Positions 38,870 to 44,669 of a DNA stretch of 44,669 nucleotides are shown in pieces. A program made the position numbers and the translations under genes. Each line of letters begins with the position of its first letter. Within the stretch, counting starts at the first letter, position 1. The notes beneath the pieces were generated by a model, which ran no database searches, was not told the DNA's origin, and worked only from the letters and a program-made list of their open reading frames with translations. Source of the stretch: Marine Group I thaumarchaeote (lineage in GTDB: Archaea > Thermoproteota > Nitrososphaeria > Nitrososphaerales > Nitrosopumilaceae); assembly GCA_013390375.1 (NCBI GenBank), contig JACATA010000009.1, positions 1-44,669 on the forward strand, given 5' to 3'.

Positions 38870-40801
38870 ATGCAAAAAAAGCAACAGCAGGAATTACCTG
38901 ACAGCCAAAGTATTATGGCAACCATACTGGCAAGTATACCCAAAGAAGCCAGCGTGACCAAAATTGATTACGAGGGTCCACGAATTGCGCTTTATACAAA
39001 AACTCCAAGATTCTTGATGGAAAATAACACTATAATTGCAAACCTGGTTAATAAGATTAAAAAACGAATTGTGATTCGAATAGTCGAATCAATCAGGAAA
39101 AGCGAAGAGGAGACCAGAAAAATTCTTAACGATAAAGTACCAAAGGAGGCAAATCTACAGGGAACATTTTTTGATACTACTACAGGCGAAGTTTCAATAG
39201 AGGTAAAGCGCCCATGGCTTTGTCTGAGAAACCCTGAGTTTAACCACGCTGAGATTTCTGAAAAAACAGGCTGGAAGCTGCGTGTAAGAAAAGCTACAAC
39301 CAGACCATCAAGCACAATCCAGGCGATAAAATACCAACATAGAGTTTCATCATCTGAGAGAGTAAAGCACCTCAAACAAGTGGGCGAACAAATTTTCAGA
39401 CCACGCCTTGCACAAAAAGCTGAAGTATCATTACTGACACTTGGTGGATTTGGCCAGGTTGGTAGGTCATGCATGTTGTTAACTACACCAGACAGCAAAG
39501 TTTTGGTTGATTGTGGAATAAACCCAGGTGCACGTAGCCCCAGAGAGGCGTTTCCACGTCTTGACTGGGCAAACATAACTCTTGATGAACTAGATGCCGT
39601 GGTAATAGGTCATGCACATCTTGACCATACTGGGTTTTTGCCGGTCCTGCTCAAGTATGGCTACAAGGGCCCAATTTATTGCACAGAACCCACGCTTCCT
39701 ATGATGAATCTCATACAGCTTGACGCAATCAAGGTTGCAGTAGCTCAAGGCAGAACACCGATGTATGCAGAGAGAGATGTCTTTCAAGTGATGAGGCAGA
39801 CGATTACTATTCCTTATGGGGCGGTAACTGACATCTCACCCGACATCAAACTGGTGCTGTCAAACGCTGGGCATATTTTAGGTTCGGCAACATGTCATTT
39901 TCACATAGGCAACGGCGAGCACAACTTTGTGTACACCGGCGATATCAAATATGGTAAAAGCATGCTTCTTGAAAGTGCAAACACAAACTATCCGCGGGTA
40001 GAAACTTTGCTTATCGAAAGCACATATGGTGCAAAAGAAGACATTCAACCAGACAGGCAGGAAGTTGAATCCGCATTTATTGCCTCGGTTAACTCAGTTA
40101 TCAAAGAGGGTGGCAAGGTTCTCATACCAATTCCTGCAGTTGGACGGGCACAGGAGCTTATGTTAGTTATCGATCAGTACATGAAGTCTGGCGAGCTTGT
40201 TGAGGCTCCAGTCTTCATGGAGGGAATGATACAGGAAGCTACTGCAATACATGAGGCGTTTCCAGAATACCTAGTAAGGGATCTCAAAAAGAAAATTTTA
40301 GAAACGGACGACAATCCGTTTGATTCTGAATACTTTACAAACATTACACATCAGGACGAGAGAGACGAGCCGTTGCGAGAAAACTCACCATGCATTATTA
40401 TTGCAACATCTGGAATGCTTGAGGGCGGACCAGTTCTTGACTACTTTAGGAACATTGCACCCCACACAAAGAACAAGATCTTGTTTGTCTCCTACCAGGT
40501 GAACGGCACACTTGGCAGACGGGTGATGGACGGCGCCAGACAAGTTTCAATATTGGGGAAAGAGGGCAGGATTGAAGTGGTTTCGATAAACTGCAGTACG
40601 GAAAGACTTGATGGCTTTAGCGGACACAGCGACTACAACCAGCTCATGTCATTTGTCCACAGGCTACGACCTAAACTAAGACGCGTTCTTGTAAATCATG
40701 GCGAAAGGAGAAAATCGGAAAACCTGTCAATGTCAATTCGCAGAATGTACAGAGTCTCGTCACATTATCCACAAATTCAAGAAGCGATCAAATTATTTTA
40801 G
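38870..40801 (+). CDS. fttA: Transcription termination nuclease FttA (aCPSF1)
   Basis: 643 residues: two N-terminal KH domains (about 1-140), a metallo-beta-lactamase domain with GHAHLDHTGFLPVL (HxHxDH), a beta-CASP domain, and C-terminal motifs ATSGMLEGGPVLDYF and GFSGHSDYNQL with the final metal histidine in VLVNHGE. It cuts nascent RNA after U-rich sites and ends transcription in archaea, which suits the T-runs seen after genes here. It is probably cotranscribed with psmB. Its last 9 bp overlap the end of sepF. Confidence 0.96.
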   Translation: MQKKQQQELPDSQSIMATILASIPKEASVTKIDYEGPRIALYTKTPRFLMENNTIIANLVNKIKKRIVIRIVESIRKSEEETRKILNDKVPKEANLQGTFFDTTTGEVSIEVKRPWLCLRNPEFNHAEISEKTGWKLRVRKATTRPSSTIQAIKYQHRVSSSERVKHLKQVGEQIFRPRLAQKAEVSLLTLGGFGQVGRSCMLLTTPDSKVLVDCGINPGARSPREAFPRLDWANITLDELDAVVIGHAHLDHTGFLPVLLKYGYKGPIYCTEPTLPMMNLIQLDAIKVAVAQGRTPMYAERDVFQVMRQTITIPYGAVTDISPDIKLVLSNAGHILGSATCHFHIGNGEHNFVYTGDIKYGKSMLLESANTNYPRVETLLIESTYGAKEDIQPDRQEVESAFIASVNSVIKEGGKVLIPIPAVGRAQELMLVIDQYMKSGELVEAPVFMEGMIQEATAIHEAFPEYLVRDLKKKILETDDNPFDSEYFTNITHQDERDEPLRENSPCIIIATSGMLEGGPVLDYFRNIAPHTKNKILFVSYQVNGTLGRRVMDGARQVSILGKEGRIEVVSINCSTERLDGFSGHSDYNQLMSFVHRLRPKLRRVLVNHGERRKSENLSMSIRRMYRVSSHYPQIQEAIKLF

Positions 40802-41071
40802 ATCGTAATCAGGCTTCCAAATTTTTATTCTTGGCGGAGTTACGACAATTCTCTCTTCACCAAGCCGTGCAATGTCTGCACCTGAATCCCTTGCAATTAC
40901 ATATAGCTCCTCTACAATCTTCCTTAGTTTCTCAACATCCCTCTGAGCAAGCGGTGTAACGCGAAGAATTAGGATCATACCTTTTTTGATATCCTCTTTG
41001 ATTGTGTGGATGTCACTAGGGTCTCTGATTGTTATCGCCTTTAGATATGTGGGATTTGTCTGCTTTTGCAC
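40793..41071 (-). CDS. sepF: SepF-like cell division protein
   Basis: 92 residues. YLKAITIRDPSDIHTIKEDIKKGMILILRVTPLAQRDVEKLRKIVEEL follows the SepF core, with the conserved D-hydrophobic pattern and the later GADIARLGEERIVVTPPRIKIW end. In other archaea SepF anchors FtsZ to the membrane; an N-terminal amphipathic membrane helix is not evident here. Thaumarchaea divide mainly with Cdv proteins, so its role in this lineage is unclear. Confidence 0.88.
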   Translation of the reverse strand: MQKQTNPTYLKAITIRDPSDIHTIKEDIKKGMILILRVTPLAQRDVEKLRKIVEELYVIARDSGADIARLGEERIVVTPPRIKIWKPDYDLK

Positions 41072-41139
41072 AGCTATCTTGCGATCAACTTCTCAAAAAA
41101 GTCTTTCTTATTTTTTTACGAGTAAATGGTGCCTTGGTC

Positions 41140-42144
41140 CTAAATTCTCAATTTTATGTATGCGGTTTCTTCGGCAGATTTTACCGAAATTTCTGTAGCA
41201 TCTTCATTTTTGTGAACAAGAACAACACCCGTTTTGTTTTTTGGTGCATCAGAATAGCGTAGTGTAACACTAGCTGAAAGCTCTACATGATTGTCTATGT
41301 TGTTTCCTCTTAGCAAGGTAGTAGGTCCTACATGTTCCTTAGCTTCAAGCAAGATGTCATTCTGCAACGCCAGCGCCTTGATCATCTCGTTTTCATCTTT
41401 GTTTCTTCCAACAACTAGCTTTGCATTTTTATCCAACCTGAAGTGTCTTCCAATCTTTAACAGGTCAATGTCATTGATTGTTGGTGTCTCAATGTGTTTG
41501 AACAAGTCCTTAGCTCTTAACGAGAACGCGGGGTCTGTCAGGAGGCAGCCTCCCCCAGCATTGGGTGGATCCTCAATACCAAACTCTTTTGCCATTCGTA
41601 GCTGTTCTTTTCTGGAACGGCCCCTTATCATACCAAGATCTTTTCTTTTTATCAAGCCGTTCTTTTCCGGATCAGTAGGAGGCAGTAATGCAGCTGACAG
41701 CGGTCTGACAATCTTTCCTTCTAAGCCAGACAGTTTTTCAATTTTTTTCAACGCAGGCGCAAACTGACTCATCGGTCTTTGTCCAAGCACTTCGCCTGAA
41801 ATAATAAACTCAGCACCAATCTCTTCCATGTGTTTCTTACCTGCCTCAAACATCATTGCCCTGCAATCAATGCATGGATTCATTCCAGAACCAAAACCAT
41901 GCTTTGGATGTTTTAACATCTCAACGTACTCGTCTCCGAGGTAAACTGTTTTTAGATCAACTCCTAGATTGTCTGCTTTTTCTCTGATCTCAAAGCCACA
42001 ACCTCTACCACAATCAAAATCACAAAACGGTGTCTTGATCGCAACTGCTGAAACTTCAAAGCCCTGTTTCTGCATTGTTTTTACAGCAAGTGTACTATCT
42101 AATCCACCAGAAAGCAGTGCAACAACTTTCTTTTTTTCTACCAT
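41140..42144 (-). CDS. PP-loop ATPase, predicted tRNA thiolation enzyme
   Basis: 334 residues from the ATG at 42144. VVALLSGGLDSTLAVKTMQKQG is the PP-loop (SGGxDS) that adenylates the substrate. GMNPCIDCRAMMFEAG and the earlier FCDFDCGRGCGF add a Cys set that could act in sulfur transfer or bind Fe-S. GEVLGQRPMSQ and GGGCLLTDPAF are further conserved parts. The layout suggests a relative of MnmA/ThiI-type tRNA thiouridylases, annotated in archaea as predicted thiouridine synthases. The exact modification cannot be read. Confidence 0.75.
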   Translation of the reverse strand: MVEKKKVVALLSGGLDSTLAVKTMQKQGFEVSAVAIKTPFCDFDCGRGCGFEIREKADNLGVDLKTVYLGDEYVEMLKHPKHGFGSGMNPCIDCRAMMFEAGKKHMEEIGAEFIISGEVLGQRPMSQFAPALKKIEKLSGLEGKIVRPLSAALLPPTDPEKNGLIKRKDLGMIRGRSRKEQLRMAKEFGIEDPPNAGGGCLLTDPAFSLRAKDLFKHIETPTINDIDLLKIGRHFRLDKNAKLVVGRNKDENEMIKALALQNDILLEAKEHVGPTTLLRGNNIDNHVELSASVTLRYSDAPKNKTGVVLVHKNEDATEISVKSAEETAYIKLRI

Positions 42145-42216
42145 TAAAGTTACAGAATAATCTGCATATACAAACTTTGCAACATACATAAATTCACAAA
42201 AACATCTTTTTGAATA

Positions 42217-43278
42217 ATGAAGGCACGCAGAAAGAGACTGGAAAAATACTGCAATGTCCTCAACTGTGATACTCTTGTAGCATTTGAACCAGAGAATCTC
42301 TTCTATATGACCGGCTTTTGGGGTGAGGCAATTGGCGTTATTGAAAAGGGTGGGAAAACCACGATCATTGCTCCAGAACTAGAGGCACAAAGGGCAAAGG
42401 AAGATTCATTCAACTGCGATGTCGTAACTTCGCAAAGAGGCGGTTTGATCTCTACGTTAGCTTCTACCATAAAGAAGAAAAAAATCTGCACCGACTGTCA
42501 GAACTATTCTGTAATGCAGTCATTGAAAAAATCAATTCCTAGAATAAAACACTCTTCTGATCCTTTTTACAACGCGCGCATAATCAAAGATTCTGAGGAG
42601 ATTCGTATTTTGAAGAAGGCGTCTTCTGTCATAGATGAAATGTTTGGACTCTGCACACAAACAATCAAGAAAGGTAGAAGGGAGTCAGAACTGCAGACAA
42701 TTTTGATGGCGTTTGCAAACGCAAACGATCTATTTGACACCGGCTACCGTTCAACCTTGAATCCGTTGATAATAGCTAGCGGTCCAAACTCTTCGCTTCC
42801 ACATGCACAAGTTACCAAGAGAAAGTTTGCAGATGGTGACATGATTACAGTAGACTTGACCTTGCGATACAAGGGATATGTTTCAGACGCAACCAGAACA
42901 TTTGGACTTGGTTCCATCTCTAAGGAGGCAAGAACCGTATATGAAATTGTAAAAGAATCACAAAAGGCTGGACTGAAAGCTGTAAGACCTCAAAAGACCT
43001 GTGCGTCGGTAGATGATGCATGCAGAAAAATCATAACAGAACACAGCTACGGACCACATTTCATTCATTCCACTGGCCACGGAATTGGGCTGGACGTTCA
43101 TGAAAACCCGAACATTTCTGGTAAAAGCAAAGAAAAGCTGAAAAAAGACATGGCGATTACAGTTGAGCCTGGCATCTACATACCAAAAAAGTTCGGCGTT
43201 CGCATCGAGGACTCGCTAATAGTAAAGGACAGGGCAGCTGTGATGCACAAGTTTACGAAAGACCTGATTGTAATTTAG
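42217..43278 (+). CDS. M24 metallopeptidase (Xaa-Pro dipeptidase/aminopeptidase)
   Basis: 353 residues. The creatinase-like N-terminal domain (about 1-115) is followed by the pita-bread catalytic domain. Metal ligands are visible as VDLTLRYKGYVSDATRTFG (two Asp), HSTGHGIGLDVHE (His), TVEPGIYI (Glu) and RIEDSLIV (Glu). It should cleave X-Pro dipeptides or N-terminal residues before proline, in the cytosol. It is divergent from the PP-loop gene, with 72 bp between starts. Confidence 0.92.
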   Translation: MKARRKRLEKYCNVLNCDTLVAFEPENLFYMTGFWGEAIGVIEKGGKTTIIAPELEAQRAKEDSFNCDVVTSQRGGLISTLASTIKKKKICTDCQNYSVMQSLKKSIPRIKHSSDPFYNARIIKDSEEIRILKKASSVIDEMFGLCTQTIKKGRRESELQTILMAFANANDLFDTGYRSTLNPLIIASGPNSSLPHAQVTKRKFADGDMITVDLTLRYKGYVSDATRTFGLGSISKEARTVYEIVKESQKAGLKAVRPQKTCASVDDACRKIITEHSYGPHFIHSTGHGIGLDVHENPNISGKSKEKLKKDMAITVEPGIYIPKKFGVRIEDSLIVKDRAAVMHKFTKDLIVI

Positions 43279-43285
43279 TGATTAT

Positions 43286-43379
43286 TGTCTCCTAAAATCT
43301 CTTAAAACAATATCAATAGGCTTCCTTTCTTTGTAGCTTCAAATTTCAAGCGGTGGAAATTAGGAGACATTAGGAGACA
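43286..43379. repeat. Three copies of TTAGGAGACA, one inverted
   Basis: TTAGGAGACA occurs at 43360-43369 and 43370-43379 in direct tandem, and as its reverse complement at 43286-43295. The inverted pair could form a 10-bp stem enclosing 64 nt. The stretch 43279-43472 holds no gene; it precedes a small hypothetical gene. Confidence 0.6.
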
Positions 43380-43472
43380 TTATTCTCTGACGTAAAAAGT
43401 AAAACCAAAACAGACTGGTTTGTCTATCTTTGTCGACTTTTTTCCCCTTTAACAATTTTTTTTAGGAAAATC

Positions 43473-43751
43473 ATGAGCAATTGGTACGACCCAGATCATC
43501 TTTCTGATGGTAAAGTAAGAGACATCAGTGTACATGAAGAACATCCTGACGATTGGGATTGCGAGATAGAGTTGAATTGCCACAAGACAGAAAACAGCGG
43601 CCGCGTGTCAACTGTGTTTATGAGATATTTGCGCGACAAATATGGCGAGAACACAGCCGATAGAGCACTCAAACGCGCTCAGAAAAGAGAGCAGCGTGCG
43701 AGAGGAGAAGACATGCCAATCATATCAACAAAAATGGCAGGCGTTTTCTAG
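43473..43751 (+). CDS. Small acidic/basic hypothetical protein
   Basis: 92 residues. The first half is acidic with a tryptophan/histidine-rich start (WYDPDHLSDGK, HEEHPDDWDCEIEL), the second half helical and basic (YLRDKYGENTADRALKRAQKREQRARGE). No known domain. Upstream lie the TTAGGAGACA repeats. Confidence 0.6.
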   Translation: MSNWYDPDHLSDGKVRDISVHEEHPDDWDCEIELNCHKTENSGRVSTVFMRYLRDKYGENTADRALKRAQKREQRARGEDMPIISTKMAGVF

Positions 43752-43756
43752 GTAAT

Positions 43757-43891
43757 TCAATCTTCATTTTTTATTCTATTTTCATCTGCTAGCTGTTTTA
43801 CTATATCCAGACATTTTTCACAGGACCAGACAGTTCCTACTTGATAACCATTAACATCAGTTAGGAATTTCTTACAAAGGTAGCAGTTCAT
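43757..43891 (-). CDS. 44-residue zinc-ribbon-like protein
   Basis: From the ATG at 43891 it reads MNCYLCKKF...WSCEKCLDIVKQL, i.e. two CxxC pairs about 20 residues apart, a compact zinc ribbon. The longer open frame upstream overlaps the EF-like gene and is not preferred. It lies 4 bp after that gene on the same strand, so the two are probably cotranscribed. Confidence 0.6.
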   Translation of the reverse strand: MNCYLCKKFLTDVNGYQVGTVWSCEKCLDIVKQLADENRIKNED

Positions 43892-43895
43892 TCTT

Positions 43896-44150
43896 TTATT
43901 TTTTGTAAACTCGATCGTTCTTTCGAACCTTTCCAGGAATCTTGATACCAATCTGATCTCCAGCTTTTGCCTCCTGTACAGACTCGTGTTCAATCTGCAT
44001 GGTGTCAACTTTATGTTCCATATCAGTGGTAAAGCCCCTGAAAATTATTGTGTCGCCCACCTTGACACTGCCGGTTAGGTCTATTGCAGCAACTCCAATG
44101 TTAGCATAGTAGGTCATCACCTCTCCAATTTCAGTTTCTTGCTCGCTCAT
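43896..44150 (-). CDS. Translation elongation factor-like beta-barrel protein
   Basis: 84 residues matching domain 2 of EF-Tu/eEF1A alone: IGEVMTYYANIGVAAIDLTGSVKVGDTIIFRGFTTDMEHKVDTMQIEHESVQEAKAGDQIGIKIPGKVRKNDRVYK. There is no GTPase domain. Such stand-alone barrels are found in archaea next to peptidase U32 or translation genes; the function is unknown. Confidence 0.8.
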   Translation of the reverse strand: MSEQETEIGEVMTYYANIGVAAIDLTGSVKVGDTIIFRGFTTDMEHKVDTMQIEHESVQEAKAGDQIGIKIPGKVRKNDRVYKK

Positions 44151-44207
44151 TTCATTACTATACGTTAAACTTGCTAATATTCTTAAAGGAGAATAGACGC
44201 CTGATAG

Positions 44208-44294
44208 ATGATGCCGTTACGAAAAAAAGGAAAGCACAAGAGAAGGGCGGACCAAAATGCTGATCGCAGAAGGGGCAAACAGAAAAAACGCTAG
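44208..44294 (+). CDS. Possible 28-residue highly basic peptide
   Basis: A frame from ATG 44208 to TAG 44294 encodes 28 residues of which 14 are Lys or Arg, with only two acidic residues. An AAAGGAG box lies 20 bp upstream, a little far for a Shine-Dalgarno. Composition recalls tiny ribosomal or nucleic-acid-binding peptides, but there is no clear match. It could be chance in an A/G-rich stretch. Confidence 0.35.
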   Translation: MMPLRKKGKHKRRADQNADRRRGKQKKR

Positions 44295-44304
44295 TTTAAA
44301 AAAA

Positions 44305-44312
44305 TTATATAA
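44305..44312 (+). promoter_or_regulatory. TATA element before the 50-residue zinc-type gene
   Basis: TTATATAA centred about 25 bp before the GTG at 44333, a textbook leaderless arrangement. Confidence 0.6.
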
Positions 44313-44332
44313 TTTGTAGCAGCTTGTTTTTT

Positions 44333-44485
44333 GTGAAATATGAAAGCTGTGAGAAATGTAAGTACTGGCATAAAAATTTAGATTTGAAAGCAGTAAAGTA
44401 TGGCAAAAGTTTTCCGCTAACGAGAAACCCATTCAAGAAATGGCACGTTAACTGCAAGTGTTCTTGCCATAAAGGCAGCATCTGA
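44333..44485 (+). CDS. 50-residue Cys/His protein
   Basis: Starts at GTG 44333, ends TGA 44483-44485. Cysteines at 6, 9, 41, 43 and 45 and histidines at 13, 38 and 46 form C-x2-C-x3-H and H-x2-C-x-C-x-C-H, a likely two-part zinc site. The C-x-C-x-C-H end recalls the C-x-C-x-C-H of the 35-residue protein at 32.5 kb. A well-placed TATA element supports expression. Confidence 0.65.
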   Translation: MKYESCEKCKYWHKNLDLKAVKYGKSFPLTRNPFKKWHVNCKCSCHKGSI

Positions 44486-44561
44486 AATTTTTGTCTAATT
44501 CCCGCTGGTTATTCTGTTATTGGATTATAAGTTCATAATAAGGAACCAAACAGGGTGTATT

Positions 44562-44650
44562 GTATGTGGTATCTTTATTTTGCAACTTTAATTGCGGAAT
44601 CGCTATACACAAAACCAGATCTTTTGGGTATGTGGTATCTTTATTTTGCA
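44562..44650 (+). repeat. 23-bp direct repeat with 66-bp period
   Basis: Bases 44562-44584 and 44628-44650 are identical. The period of 66 bp is 22 codons, and both copies are read in the same frame as MWYLYFA in the gene that starts here. Confidence 0.9.
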
Positions 44651-44669
44651 GTCGGATTGGCAGACTTTT
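44564..44669 (+). CDS. 5' part of a repeat-containing membrane protein (cut by window edge)
   Basis: An open frame from ATG 44564 runs to the window end, 35 residues. MWYLYFA occurs at residues 1-7 and again at 23-29, joined by a short polar stretch with TKPD. The segments are hydrophobic and aromatic and may be membrane-associated. A GTG three codons upstream is an alternative start. The rest of the protein is not in view, so the number of repeats is unknown. Confidence 0.45.
   Translation, partial: MWYLYFATLIAESLYTKPDLLGMWYLYFAVGLADF

Noticed and set aside
38992-39576. 194-codon open frame on the minus strand inside fttA
   Set aside because: Antisense to the KH and beta-lactamase regions; no coding motif.
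1-44669. Insertion sequence, prophage or integrated element
   Set aside because: No transposase, integrase or phage structural gene and no long terminal repeats or target duplications were seen anywhere in the window.

Overview
The window reads as a chromosomal segment of a low-GC Nitrososphaerota (Thaumarchaeota) archaeon, most likely a marine Nitrosopumilales relative. Clearly archaeal genes include an archaeal-type CCA-adding enzyme, thermosome, Orc1/Cdc6, PCNA, Rpo11 and TFS, geranylgeranylglyceryl-phosphate synthase and glycerol-1-phosphate dehydrogenase, a proteasome beta subunit and the termination nuclease FttA. Starts are often TTG or GTG, TATA elements lie about 25-30 nt before many start codons (leaderless transcripts), and one tRNA has an archaeal bulge-helix-bulge intron. 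I see no insertion sequence, prophage or CRISPR array. The gene content is housekeeping plus many small lineage-specific proteins.

Layout. 0-4 kb: tRNA maturation (cca), a predicted kinase, tRNA-Pro, a short-chain dehydrogenase, small zinc and membrane proteins and a possible GINS subunit. 4-9.4 kb: glutamine synthetase, thermosome, serine hydroxymethyltransferase. 9.4-12.8 kb: a secreted cyclophilin with a CFI-box C-terminus, a PH-like protein and cbiE. 12.8-16 kb: Orc1/Cdc6, a 532-bp gene-free candidate replication origin, and three further genes that look like DNA-binding proteins. 16-21 kb: GGGP synthase, zinc proteins, Hsp20 with a palindromic control region, a cyclase, a stand-alone RAM domain, a KaiC-like protein without a P-loop, and a ferredoxin. 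21-28 kb: phosphatase, two tandem 50-residue paralogues, rpo11-tfs-pcn, aspartate kinase, cbiH, TyrRS. 28-36 kb: sugar aminotransferase, dUTPase-like protein, PfkB kinase, cytosolic cyclophilin, tRNA-Arg with a D-loop intron, tRNA-Val, NMN adenylyltransferase, class V aminotransferase. 36-44.7 kb: FKBP, G1P dehydrogenase, psmB-fttA, sepF, a PP-loop thiolase, an M24 peptidase, small proteins, and the start of a repeat-containing membrane protein cut by the window edge.

The most interesting region is 13998-14529. It holds an A/T-rich tract, three good and one weak ORB-like repeat in the same orientation, and a perfect 19-bp inverted repeat. The two copies of that repeat end exactly 24 bp before the start codons of cdc6 and of the divergent small gene. 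This suggests an origin whose two flanking genes are controlled by mirror-image elements. The next gene but one encodes a membrane-anchored winged-helix protein, which raises an untested idea of origin-membrane linkage.

Several genes were found that are shorter than about 60 codons: the paired 50-residue proteins (21758-22067), a 35-residue Cys/His-rich protein (32500-32607), a 50-residue zinc-type protein (44333-44485) and a 28-residue basic peptide (44208-44294). Assignments rest on motif recognition by eye; no database search was run.
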